A DNA stretch of 14,080 bases. Origin: JBJXGF01 sp046153015. Its GTDB lineage: Bacteria; Actinomycetota; Acidimicrobiia; Acidimicrobiales; CAIXPF01. The notes under the pieces are model-generated. The model was given only the letters and a program-made list of their open reading frames with translations. It was not told the DNA's origin and ran no database searches. This document shows, one piece after another, positions 7,623-14,043 of the stretch. Location: positions 1-14,080 of the forward strand of contig JBJXGF010000170.1 in the NCBI GenBank assembly GCA_046153015.1. Reading direction: 5' to 3'. Numbering within the stretch: the first letter of the stretch is position 1; each line of letters starts with the position of its first letter. Both the position numbers and the translations under genes were made by a program.

Positions 7623-8876
7623 ATGCCGCAGACGACCAGGCCCGCCGATCGCTCGCCCCAGACCGTGCTCGTGCGCCTCACCGGCGAGGACCGCCCCGGC
7701 ATCACCGCCGGCCTGATGGACACGCTGGCCGCCGGGCGGGCCCAGGTGCTCGACGTGGAGCAGATCGTGGTTCGGCGGCGGCTGCACCTGGCCGTGCTGA
7801 TCACGATCCCGCCCGGCCGAGACCTGCTGAAGGAGCTGCTCCTCTTCGGCTGGGAGCGGCAGTGCCAGCTCGACTTCGAGGTGGTCGAGGCCCCGGCCAG
7901 CCGGCCCGGGGTCCGGCCCTCCCGCCACGCCGTCACCCTGCTCGCCCCCGAGCTCACCGCCGAGCAGCTCGCCGCAGCGGCCAGCGCGATCGCCGCGGCG
8001 GGCGCGAACATCGACCGGATCCTGCGCCTGGCTCGCTACCCGGTGATGTGCTTCGAGCTGACCGTGTCGGGCGGGGAGGTCGACCGCCTGCGGGAGGGGC
8101 TCATCGCCGCCTCCGGGGAGCACCGTTTCGACGTGGCCCTGCAGCGCGAGGGCCTGGCCCGCCGGGCCAGCCGACTGGTGGCGCTCGACGTGGACTCCAC
8201 CCTGATCCAGGACGAGGTCATCGAGCTGCTGGCCGAGGAGGCGGGCTGCGAGGGCGAGGTCGCCCGCATCACCGACGCGGCGATGAGCGGTCAGCTCGAC
8301 TTCGAGGCGGCGCTGCGGGCCCGCGTGGCGCTGCTCGCCGGGCTCGAGCTCGCTGCGCTCGACCGGGCCCAGAAGCGGGTCCGGCTCACGCCCGGCGCCC
8401 GCACGTTCATCCGCACGCTGAAACGGCTCGGCTACAAGGTGGCGATCGTGTCGGGGGGCTTCACGCAGTTCACCGACGCGCTGGCCGAGGAGCTCGGCGT
8501 CGATCACGCCTACGCCAACCGTCTCGAGCAACACGACGGCCGCCTCACCGGGCGCCTGGTCGGTCCGGTGGTCGACCGGGCGCGCAAGGCGGAGATCCTG
8601 GCCGAGGTCGCCGCCGCGGAGGGCGTGGCCCTCGATCAGACGGTGGCGGTGGGCGACGGCGCCAACGACCTCGACATGCTCGCCGCCGCCGGGCTGGGCG
8701 TGGCGTTCAACGCCAAGCCGGTGGTGCGGGCGGCGGCCGACACCGCGCTGTCGGTCCCCTACCTCGACGCGATCCTGTTCCTGCTCGGGATCAGCCGCGA
8801 CGACGTCGAAGCGGCGGACGCCGCCAGTGACACAGCGGCGGACGCCGCCAGTGACACAGCGGCGGACGCCAGCTGA
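7623..8876 (+). CDS. serB: phosphoserine phosphatase
   Basis: 417 residues. Two ACT-type regulatory domains (about 13-90 and 102-176) precede a HAD phosphatase domain. The HAD motifs are complete: DVDST (189-193; nucleophile D189, acid/base D191), 'VAIVSGG' with S277, K322, and GDGAND (344-349). It removes the phosphate from O-phospho-L-serine in the last step of serine synthesis, in the cytoplasm. The double ACT arrangement is the actinobacterial form, where serine feedback is known (for example mycobacterial SerB2). The C-terminal 21 residues are an odd acidic Ala/Asp tail encoded by a 24-base tandem repeat and absent from typical SerB proteins. The open frame extends 47 codons upstream to 7482, but that part has no SerB similarity. 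None of the neighbours is a serine synthesis gene. Confidence 0.95.
   Translation: MPQTTRPADRSPQTVLVRLTGEDRPGITAGLMDTLAAGRAQVLDVEQIVVRRRLHLAVLITIPPGRDLLKELLLFGWERQCQLDFEVVEAPASRPGVRPSRHAVTLLAPELTAEQLAAAASAIAAAGANIDRILRLARYPVMCFELTVSGGEVDRLREGLIAASGEHRFDVALQREGLARRASRLVALDVDSTLIQDEVIELLAEEAGCEGEVARITDAAMSGQLDFEAALRARVALLAGLELAALDRAQKRVRLTPGARTFIRTLKRLGYKVAIVSGGFTQFTDALAEELGVDHAYANRLEQHDGRLTGRLVGPVVDRARKAEILAEVAAAEGVALDQTVAVGDGANDLDMLAAAGLGVAFNAKPVVRAAADTALSVPYLDAILFLLGISRDDVEAADAASDTAADAASDTAADAS
8811..8870 (+). repeat. 24-base tandem repeat, 2.5 copies, inside the 3' end of serB
   Basis: Two identical 24-base units (8811-8834 and 8835-8858) and a 12-base partial third (8859-8870) each begin GCGGCGGACGCC and, in full units, end AGTGACACA. 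A unit encodes AADAASDT. Being a multiple of three, gain or loss of units keeps the frame, so copy number may vary between strains without harming SerB. Confidence 0.95.
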
Positions 8877-8905
8877 GCAGCACCGACCTCCTCGCCCGCT
8901 GCGCC

Positions 8906-8911
8906 TAACCT
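8906..8911 (+). promoter_or_regulatory. -10-like element of the amidohydrolase gene
   Basis: TAACCT lies exactly seven bases before the ATG at 8919, with no ribosome binding site between. This is the best leaderless-start candidate in the window. CCGACC seventeen bases upstream is a weak -35 candidate. Confidence 0.5.
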
Positions 8912-8918
8912 GCCTCCG

Positions 8919-10010
8919 ATGCGCACCGGCGTGACGCTGCGGACCCTCGACGGGGCGGTCCTCGAGCTGGCAATCGACGGGGAGCGGTTCGCCCCGCCCG
9001 ACGCCGGCCCACTCGATGCCGAGCTCGACACCGCCGGCTGGTGGGCGCTGCCCGGCCTGGCCGACTGCCACGCGCACCTCGGCAGCGAGCCGGGCGGCGA
9101 ACGCCTCCACGGCGCCGAGCTGGCCGACGCGGCCGCGCAGCGGGCCTTCGCGCAGCTGCGGGGCGGTGTGTTCCTCGTGGCCGACAAGGGCGCGCACGAC
9201 GAGGCCACCCTCACCGTGCTCACCCGGCCGCCGACGGAGCGGCCCGACCTCCACATGGCCGGGCGGGTGGTCACCGCGCCGGGCGGCTACCTGTCTGAGT
9301 TCGCCACCGAGGTCGACGAGGCCGGCCTGGCCGCGGCGGTGGCCGCCACCGCCGCCCGTTCGGGCGCGAGCGGGGCCACCTGGGTGAAGCTCATCGGCGA
9401 CTGGCCCCGCCGCGGGCAGGGTGCGCCGCCGAACTTCGGCGAGGAGGCCCTGGCCGAGGCGGTGGCGGTCGCTCACCGGGCGGGGTGTCGCACCGCCATC
9501 CACACCTGCGCGCCCCGCACCGCCTCCATGGCGGTGGCGGCGGGGGTCGACTCGATCGAGCACGGCCTCTTCCTCACCACCGACGACGTCGCCGCCCTCG
9601 GCGCACGGGGCGGGGCCTGGGTGCCGACCATCACCAACATGGAGGCGGTGGCCGCCCAGCTCGGCCCGACCTCATCCGGCGGGCGCCTCTTCGTGGACGG
9701 GTTGGACAACCTGCGGGGCCTGCTCCCCGGCGCGCCGGCGGCGGGGGTGGCGGTGCTGGCCGGCAGCGACCTCGCCCTCCCCCACGGCGGCATCGCCCCC
9801 GAGGCGGGCAAGCTCGTCGAGTACGGCCTGTCGCCGGAGGCGGCGCTGCACGCCATCACCACCGCGGCGTACGACTACCTCGGCCAGCCCCGCGGGTTCG
9901 CAGCGGGCCTGCCCGCCGACGCGCTTTTCTTCGACCAGGACCCCCGGGAGGATCTCTCGGTGCTCGCCCGGCCGCGGCTGGTCCTCCGGCACGGCCGGGT
10001 GCTGGGGTGA
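8919..10010 (+). CDS. metal-dependent amidohydrolase family protein
   Basis: 363 residues with the amidohydrolase superfamily layout: a short beta-sandwich strand region at each end around a TIM-barrel. Metal-site residues in order are H51 and H53 in 'DCHAHLG', probable bridging K157 in 'WVKLIGDW', H195 in 'AIHTC', H215 in 'IEHGLF', and D284 in 'AGSDLAL'. This is the full set for a binuclear site with a carboxylated lysine. The C-terminal 'GFAAGLPADALFFDQDP' is the usual end of imidazolonepropionase/Xaa-Pro dipeptidase-like members. Members hydrolyse amide or ester bonds in cyclic or peptide-like substrates; I cannot name this one's substrate. The gene starts 42 bases after serB with its own -10-like element and ends 13 bases before the LLM gene. 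The N-terminal strand is shorter than in most members, but the ATG is well placed for a leaderless start. Confidence 0.88.
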   Translation: MRTGVTLRTLDGAVLELAIDGERFAPPDAGPLDAELDTAGWWALPGLADCHAHLGSEPGGERLHGAELADAAAQRAFAQLRGGVFLVADKGAHDEATLTVLTRPPTERPDLHMAGRVVTAPGGYLSEFATEVDEAGLAAAVAATAARSGASGATWVKLIGDWPRRGQGAPPNFGEEALAEAVAVAHRAGCRTAIHTCAPRTASMAVAAGVDSIEHGLFLTTDDVAALGARGGAWVPTITNMEAVAAQLGPTSSGGRLFVDGLDNLRGLLPGAPAAGVAVLAGSDLALPHGGIAPEAGKLVEYGLSPEAALHAITTAAYDYLGQPRGFAAGLPADALFFDQDPREDLSVLARPRLVLRHGRVLG

Positions 10011-10016
10011 CAAGCT
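10011..10016 (+). promoter_or_regulatory. -10-like element before the LLM-class gene
   Basis: CAAGCT directly follows the amidohydrolase stop and lies seven bases before the ATG at 10024. No ribosome binding site is present. Read-through from the amidohydrolase gene remains equally possible. Confidence 0.3.
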
Positions 10017-10023
10017 GGCCGGC

Positions 10024-11136
10024 ATGAAGTTCGGCCTGCTGTACGAGATGGAGACGCCGCGGCCGTGGCACGAGCGCTCCGAGTTCAACGTCTACTGGGA
10101 GGCGCTCGCGCAGATCGAGCTGGCCGACCGGCTCGGCTTCGATCACGTGTGGGAGGTGGAGCACCATTTCCTGGAGGAGTACTCGCACTCCTCCGCGCCC
10201 GAGGTGTTCTACGGCGCCGTGTCCCAACGGACCCGCAACATCCGCATCTCGCACGGCGTGCGGCTGCTGCCGTTCAACTTCAACCACCCGATCAAGGTCG
10301 CCGAGCAGGCGGCGGTGCTCGACATCATGTCCAACGGCCGGGTCGACCTCGGCACCGGCCGCTCAACCACCTCGATGGAGCTCGATGGCTTCGGGGTGGA
10401 CTACGAGCGCACCCGCCAGGAGGTGCGCGAAGCGCTCGAGATCATCGTGAAGGCGTGGACCGAGGAGATCCTCGAGTTCGATGGTGAGCTGATGAAGATC
10501 CCGCCCCGACGGGTGGTGCCCAAGCCGATCCAGAAGCCCCACCCGCCGATGTGGATGGCCTGCGTGGCGCCCGACAGCTACGAGCTGGCCGGCGACCGCG
10601 GCCTCGGCGTGCTCAGCTTCTGCATGAACTGGGAGCAGGTGCAGAAGGCGATGGGCAAGTACAAGGTGGCCTTCGCCAACCGCACCGACCAGGTGCCGGT
10701 GGCGCCCAACGAGGCGTTCGCCGCCATGTCGATCGTGCACGTGGCCGACACCAAGGAGGGCGTGAGGGTCGGCTTCGAGGGCGCCCGCTGGTTCCTCCAC
10801 CACGTGAGCGAGCTGTTCCGCCCGCTCATGACCAAGAACGAGCTGTACACCTACGAGTACCTGCGGCGCATGTTCGGCATGGAGTCCAACGCCCTCGACA
10901 TGAGCGACGACCAGCTGCGCGAGCACCCGATGGTGGTGGTGGGCACGCCCGACGAGGTGGTCGAGAAGCTGGCCAACTTCGCCGCCGCCGGCCTCGACGA
11001 GGTGATCTGCTTCAAGCAGTGCGGGGCCATCCCCCACGCCAACATCATGAACTCGCTCAAGCTGATGGGCCGCCACGTGCTCCCCGAGCTCAACCCGCAC
11101 CGGGTGATCGCCGCGGAGCCGCTGGGCTCGGCCTAG
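10024..11136 (+). CDS. LLM-class flavin-dependent oxidoreductase (luciferase-like monooxygenase)
   Basis: 370 residues, a single luciferase-type TIM-barrel. Landmarks are the start 'MKFGLLYEME', 'EVEHHFLEEYSHSSAPEV' (45-61, the EHH motif near the flavin), 'ISHGVRLLPFNFNHP' and SNGRVDLGTGR (103-113, phosphate-binding loop). Then come 'PPMWMACVAP' and a C-terminal 'VVVGTPDEVVEKLANFAAAGLDEVICF'. Members use reduced FMN or F420 to oxidise aldehydes, ketones or other small molecules. The overall look is of the FMN-dependent alkanal monooxygenase alpha-like group, but the cofactor cannot be decided by eye. A steroid or terpenoid oxidation role would fit the acyl-CoA genes around it but is only suggested by context. 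An open frame continues 201 codons upstream; it is a shadow of the amidohydrolase gene. Confidence 0.92.
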   Translation: MKFGLLYEMETPRPWHERSEFNVYWEALAQIELADRLGFDHVWEVEHHFLEEYSHSSAPEVFYGAVSQRTRNIRISHGVRLLPFNFNHPIKVAEQAAVLDIMSNGRVDLGTGRSTTSMELDGFGVDYERTRQEVREALEIIVKAWTEEILEFDGELMKIPPRRVVPKPIQKPHPPMWMACVAPDSYELAGDRGLGVLSFCMNWEQVQKAMGKYKVAFANRTDQVPVAPNEAFAAMSIVHVADTKEGVRVGFEGARWFLHHVSELFRPLMTKNELYTYEYLRRMFGMESNALDMSDDQLREHPMVVVGTPDEVVEKLANFAAAGLDEVICFKQCGAIPHANIMNSLKLMGRHVLPELNPHRVIAAEPLGSA

Positions 11137-11149
11137 GCGCCTCCTTCGC

Positions 11150-11479
11150 CTACTCGTACGCGTCGGGCGTGACGAGGGGGACCCGCAGCCACGACACGAT
11201 CGAGCGGAGCTGGTCGAAGGCGGCCAGCTTCGCGTCGGCGCCGGCCCCCTCGGCCGCCTCGCAGATGCCCCACATCCGCTCGACGGCGACGCCGCCCAGG
11301 TGGAGGAGGCCCTCCGAGCCGGCCGTCGCCCACTTGGCCAGCACGTACTGCACGAGCTCCGCCTCGGGGATGCCGAGGTTGGCGCTCATGCCCCGGATCG
11401 TGCGCAGCGGATCCAGGGCCTGGTACGCGGCGACCTCAGCTCGAAAGGCGGCGTCGGGATCCTCGGGCGTGTCGGCCAT
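11150..11479 (-). CDS. small conserved-looking protein of unknown function
   Basis: 109 residues. It is mostly helical and acidic, with blocks 'PDAAFRAEVAAYQALDPLRTIRGMSANLGIPEAELVQYVLAKWATAGSE' and 'LAAFDQLRSIVSWLRVPLV'. The middle 'IRGMSANLGIPEAELVQYVLAKWA' looks like a helix-turn-helix-like segment, so DNA binding is possible but unproven. It resembles small actinobacterial proteins annotated as domains of unknown function (possibly DUF6027, recalled without certainty). Its codon pattern and position in an otherwise empty gap support a real gene. It runs convergent to the LLM gene, with only 13 bases between stops, and divergent from the crotonase gene, with 24 bases between starts. No ribosome binding site precedes its ATG, so it may be leaderless. 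Confidence 0.7.
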   Translation of the reverse strand: MADTPEDPDAAFRAEVAAYQALDPLRTIRGMSANLGIPEAELVQYVLAKWATAGSEGLLHLGGVAVERMWGICEAAEGAGADAKLAAFDQLRSIVSWLRVPLVTPDAYE

Positions 11480-11489
11480 GGCCAGGGCC

Positions 11490-11495
11490 TAGCAT
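11490..11495 (+). promoter_or_regulatory. -10-like element of the crotonase/CoA-transferase operon
   Basis: TAGCAT lies eight bases before the ATG at 11504, with no ribosome binding site. On the other strand the same spot reads CATGCT (11491-11496), eleven bases before the start of the divergent small gene. The two promoters probably overlap. Confidence 0.42.
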
Positions 11496-11503
11496 GCGCG
11501 CCC

Positions 11504-12286
11504 ATGGCAGGACAGGTGCGCGTCGAGATCGAGGGCCACATCGGCTGGCTGATCTTCGACAATCCCGAGAAGCGCAACGCCGTGAGCATGAGCATGTGGC
11601 AGGCGATCCCCCCGGCGGCGGCGCGGCTGACCGCCGATCCGGCGGTGCGGGTCGTGGTGCTGCGCGGCGCCGGCGAGACCGCGTTCGTGGCCGGGGCTGA
11701 CATCTCCGAGTTCGAGGGCAACCGCGCCGCCGAGGGCGCCCGGGCCTACGACGAGGCCAACGCCGCCGCCTTCACGGCGTTGGCGCAGCTGCCGATGCCG
11801 ACGATCTCGATGCTGCACGGCTTCTGCGTGGGCGGCGGTGTGGCCGTGGCGATCAGCACCGACCTGCGCTACGCGGCGGATGACCTGCGGACGGGCATCC
11901 CCGCCGCCCGCCTCGGCCTGGGCTATGGGGCGGCGGGCATCGACACGCTGATCCGGCTCGTGGGCCCCTCGGCCGCGAAGGAGATCTTCTACACGGCCAA
12001 GCTGTACAGCGCCGACGAGGCGCTGCGGATCGGGCTCGTGAACGCGGTGACCCCCAAGGCCGAGCTGGAGGCGTTCGTGCGCCGCACCGCGGAACGGATC
12101 GCGGCGAACGCGCCGCTCACGATCCGAGCGGTGAAGCTGGCCGCAGCCGAGCTGGCCAAGGCGCCCGAGCGCCGGGACCACGACGCGGTGAACGCGGCGA
12201 TCGCCGAGTGCTACCGCAGCGACGACTACCGAGAAGGGGTCCGCGCCTTCATGGAGAAGCGCCCGCCGGTGTTCCAGGGCCGATGA
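11504..12286 (+). CDS. crotonase-fold (enoyl-CoA hydratase/isomerase family) protein lacking both hydratase glutamates
   Basis: 260 residues, full length for the family. CoA-binding and oxyanion-hole features are intact: 'FDNPEKRNAVSMSM' (18-31), AGADI (63-67) and 'HGFCVGGG' with G110-G112. When laid against rat enoyl-CoA hydratase, Glu144 (in GGGCEL) falls on Ala114 (GGGVAV), and Glu164 (in GQPEI) falls on Ala134 (GIPAA). Both residues that activate water are therefore gone. The fold can still stabilise a thioester enolate, so isomerase, decarboxylase, hydrolase or C-C lyase activity is possible; hydration is unlikely. Its stop overlaps the CoA-transferase start (ATGA), so the two are coupled and probably share a substrate. 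An in-frame start 68 codons upstream lies over the divergent small gene and is rejected. Confidence 0.88.
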   Translation: MAGQVRVEIEGHIGWLIFDNPEKRNAVSMSMWQAIPPAAARLTADPAVRVVVLRGAGETAFVAGADISEFEGNRAAEGARAYDEANAAAFTALAQLPMPTISMLHGFCVGGGVAVAISTDLRYAADDLRTGIPAARLGLGYGAAGIDTLIRLVGPSAAKEIFYTAKLYSADEALRIGLVNAVTPKAELEAFVRRTAERIAANAPLTIRAVKLAAAELAKAPERRDHDAVNAAIAECYRSDDYREGVRAFMEKRPPVFQGR

Positions 12287-13452
12287 GCGACCCGCCGCTG
12301 GCCGGGTTGCGGGTGCTCGATTTCACCCGCTATCTCGCCGGGCCGTTCTGCACGCAGCTCCTGGCCGACTACGGGGCCGACGTGGTGAAGGTCGAGTCCC
12401 CGAAGGGCCGTGAGTTCGCCCCGCACGCCGACGGGCGAGACACGTACTTCTTCCTGTCGGCCAACCGCGGCAAGCGCTCGCTGGTGGTCGACCTCGACGA
12501 CGCCGCCGGCCAGGCGCTCGCCCGGCGCCTGGTGGCCGGCTTCGATGTGGTGGTGGAGAACTTCCGCCCCGGGGTGATGGCCGCCCGGGGCCTCGACCCG
12601 GCCGAGCTGTGCCGGGCCCACCCGCGCCTGATCGTGTGCTCGGTGAGCGGGTTCGGCGCCGACGGCCCGTACGCGCAGCGGCCCGGCTTCGACCAGATCG
12701 CGCAGGGCATGAGCGGGTTCATGGCGGTCACCGGCACCGAGGAGAGCGGGCCGACCCGAGCCGGCGTCGCCATCGCCGACCTCCTGGGCGGCATCTTCGC
12801 AGCGCACGGCGTGCAGCTCGCGCTGTTGGCCCGGGAGCGCACCGGCCGGGGCCAGGTGGTCGACACGTCGCTGCTCGAGGCCATGGTGTCGGTGCTGTCG
12901 TGGTCGGCGGGCATGTTCTTCGAGCGGGGCGCGCACCCCGGACCGGCCGGTCAGCACCACCCGCTGTCCTCGCCGTACGGGCGCTTCCAGGCGGCCGACG
13001 GCTGGATCAACATCGCCGGCGCCGGGCCGGCGATGTACCCCAAGCTGTGCGCCGCGATCGGCCGGCCCGACCTGGTCGAGGACCCGCGCTTCGCCGCACC
13101 GGGGGACCGCATCCGCAACCGGGCCGCGCTCACCGCCGAGATCGAGGCGGCGCTGCGGGCGAGCGGCACGGTGGAGGAGTGGGTGGAGCGCATCAACGCC
13201 GCCGGCGTGCCGGCCGGTCCGGTGCTCGACCTGGAGCAGGTCTTCGCCGACCCCCAGGTGCTGCACCGCCACATGCTGGTCGAGCTCGACGGGTTCAAGA
13301 CCACCGGTCTGCCCGTGAAGCTGTCGGCCAACCCGGGTCGGATCGAACGCCGCCCGCCGCGCCTCGGCGAGCACACCGACGAGGTGCTGGCCGAGGCCGG
13401 CCTCGCCGCCTCCGAGATCGCCGGCCTGCGAACCGCCGGAACCATCGCCTGA
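12283..13452 (+). CDS. family III (CaiB/BaiF) CoA-transferase
   Basis: 389 residues, complete. Hallmarks are 'LAGLRVLDFTRYLAGPFCTQLLADYGADVVKVE' at the start (6-38), the 'NRGKRSLVVDL' loop (61-71), 'VVVENFRPGVMAARGLD' (89-105) and 'CSVSGFGADGPY' (119-130). The catalytic Asp166 sits in 'GVAIADLLGG'. Family III enzymes move CoA between carboxylates (formyl-, carnitine-, succinyl- and bile acid-CoA donors) through an aspartyl-CoA anhydride. Coupling to the crotonase-like gene suggests the CoA ester made here is its substrate, or the reverse. BaiF-like bile acid and alpha-methylacyl-CoA racemase relatives share the fold, so racemase activity is an alternative; in racemases the same Asp works with a His. 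The C-terminal EIAGLRTAGTIA, a normal ending for the family, is the segment duplicated in the downstream array. Confidence 0.92.
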   Translation: MSDPPLAGLRVLDFTRYLAGPFCTQLLADYGADVVKVESPKGREFAPHADGRDTYFFLSANRGKRSLVVDLDDAAGQALARRLVAGFDVVVENFRPGVMAARGLDPAELCRAHPRLIVCSVSGFGADGPYAQRPGFDQIAQGMSGFMAVTGTEESGPTRAGVAIADLLGGIFAAHGVQLALLARERTGRGQVVDTSLLEAMVSVLSWSAGMFFERGAHPGPAGQHHPLSSPYGRFQAADGWINIAGAGPAMYPKLCAAIGRPDLVEDPRFAAPGDRIRNRAALTAEIEAALRASGTVEEWVERINAAGVPAGPVLDLEQVFADPQVLHRHMLVELDGFKTTGLPVKLSANPGRIERRPPRLGEHTDEVLAEAGLAASEIAGLRTAGTIA

Positions 13453-13508
13453 CCACCCGCCTCCCGCCCGGCCCGCCCAGCGCCCCCCGCCCGAGGCCCA
13501 AGCCAGCC

Positions 13509-13547
13509 CCGAATCCGTCGCAACGAATCGATACCGATTCGGCGCGA
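13509..13547 (+). repeat. element B, copy 1
   Basis: A 39-base unit with the perfect hairpin CGAATCGATACCGATTCG (stem 7, loop ATAC). An extra CCGAATC at its 5' end can pair instead with the same GATTCGG, giving two competing foldings. Confidence 0.9.
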
Positions 13548-13559
13548 GGGCCGCCGCCC

Positions 13560-13602
13560 GAGATCGCCGGGCTTGCGAGCCGCCGGAACCGCCGCCTGAC
13601 CA
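13560..13602 (+). repeat. element A, copy 1 (of the CoA-transferase 3' end)
   Basis: 43 bases. It differs from the gene's own end by one inserted base (GGGCTTGCG for GGCCTGCG) and a few substitutions. It keeps the CTGACCA that in the gene holds the stop codon. Confidence 0.85.
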
Positions 13603-13652
13603 GGCCAGCCCGGCCATCCCCGCGGCCCGCCGCCCCCAGGCTCGAGCCGGCC

Positions 13653-13705
13653 CCGAATCCGCTGCAACGAATCGATTGCAACGAATCGATACCGATTCGG
13701 CGCAA
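13653..13705 (+). repeat. element B, copy 2, with an internal 14-base duplication
   Basis: Same unit as copy 1, but TGCAACGAATCGAT is present twice in tandem (13663-13676 and 13677-13690), making it 53 bases. The hairpin with loop ATAC is kept. The end reads GGCGCAA instead of GGCGCGA. Confidence 0.9.
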
Positions 13706-13717
13706 GGGCCGTCGCCC

Positions 13718-13760
13718 GAGATCGCCGGGCTTGCGAGCCGCCGGAACCGCCGCCCGACCA
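13718..13760 (+). repeat. element A, copy 2
   Basis: 43 bases, matching copy 1 including the inserted base, except that CTGACCA has become CCGACCA, so the stop triplet of the gene is lost here. Confidence 0.85.
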
Positions 13761-13812
13761 GCCCGCCTCCCGCCCGGCCCTTCCGCCCGGCCCTCCCCAC
13801 GGCCCGCCGCCC

Positions 13813-13847
13813 GAGGCCCGAGACCCGAGGCCCAAGGCCCAAGGCTC
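13813..13847 (+). repeat. short heptamer tandem repeat in the spacer
   Basis: Five consecutive seven-base units: GAGGCCC, GAGACCC, GAGGCCC, AAGGCCC, AAGGCTC. Other spacers of the array carry only one or two such units, so heptamer copy number explains part of the period differences. Confidence 0.8.
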
Positions 13848-13856
13848 GAGCCAACC

Positions 13857-13895
13857 CCGAATCCGTCGCAACGAATCGACACCGATTCGGCGCGA
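13857..13895 (+). repeat. element B, copy 3
   Basis: 39 bases as copy 1, with loop ACAC instead of ATAC. Both stem arms are unchanged. Confidence 0.9.
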
Positions 13896-13906
13896 ACACC
13901 GCCACC

Positions 13907-13948
13907 AAGATCGCCGGCCTGCGAACCCCCGGAACCGCCGCCTGACCA
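13907..13948 (+). repeat. element A, copy 3
   Basis: 42 bases. It lacks the inserted base of copies 1 and 2, so it is closer to the gene's own end. In the matching frame it reads KIAGLRTPGTAA and ends in TGA, where the gene has EIAGLRTAGTIA. Confidence 0.88.
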
Positions 13949-13993
13949 GGCCAGCCCCGGCCCTCCCCGCGGCCCGGCCCGTCCGAGCCAACC

Positions 13994-14032
13994 CCGAATC
14001 CGTCGCAACGAATCGACACCGATTCGGCGCGA
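13994..14032 (+). repeat. element B, copy 4
   Basis: Identical to copy 3, with loop ACAC. It is part of a 96-base block (13985-14080) identical to 13848-13943. Confidence 0.92.
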
Positions 14033-14043
14033 ACACCGCCACC

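Noticed and set aside
7446..9563. 705-codon minus-strand frame opposite serB and the amidohydrolase gene
   Set aside because: Arg/Gly/His-rich shadow. Both plus-strand genes have intact catalytic motifs.
13676..13945. 89-codon plus-strand frame inside the array
   Set aside because: It is made wholly of repeat and spacer sequence, and its ending is a copied transferase tail. No ribosome binding site or -10-like element precedes it.
12226..14019. Long minus-strand frames crossing the CoA-transferase gene and the array
   Set aside because: They are kept open by GC bias and by the palindromic repeats, which read similarly on both strands. No start signal or known domain is present.
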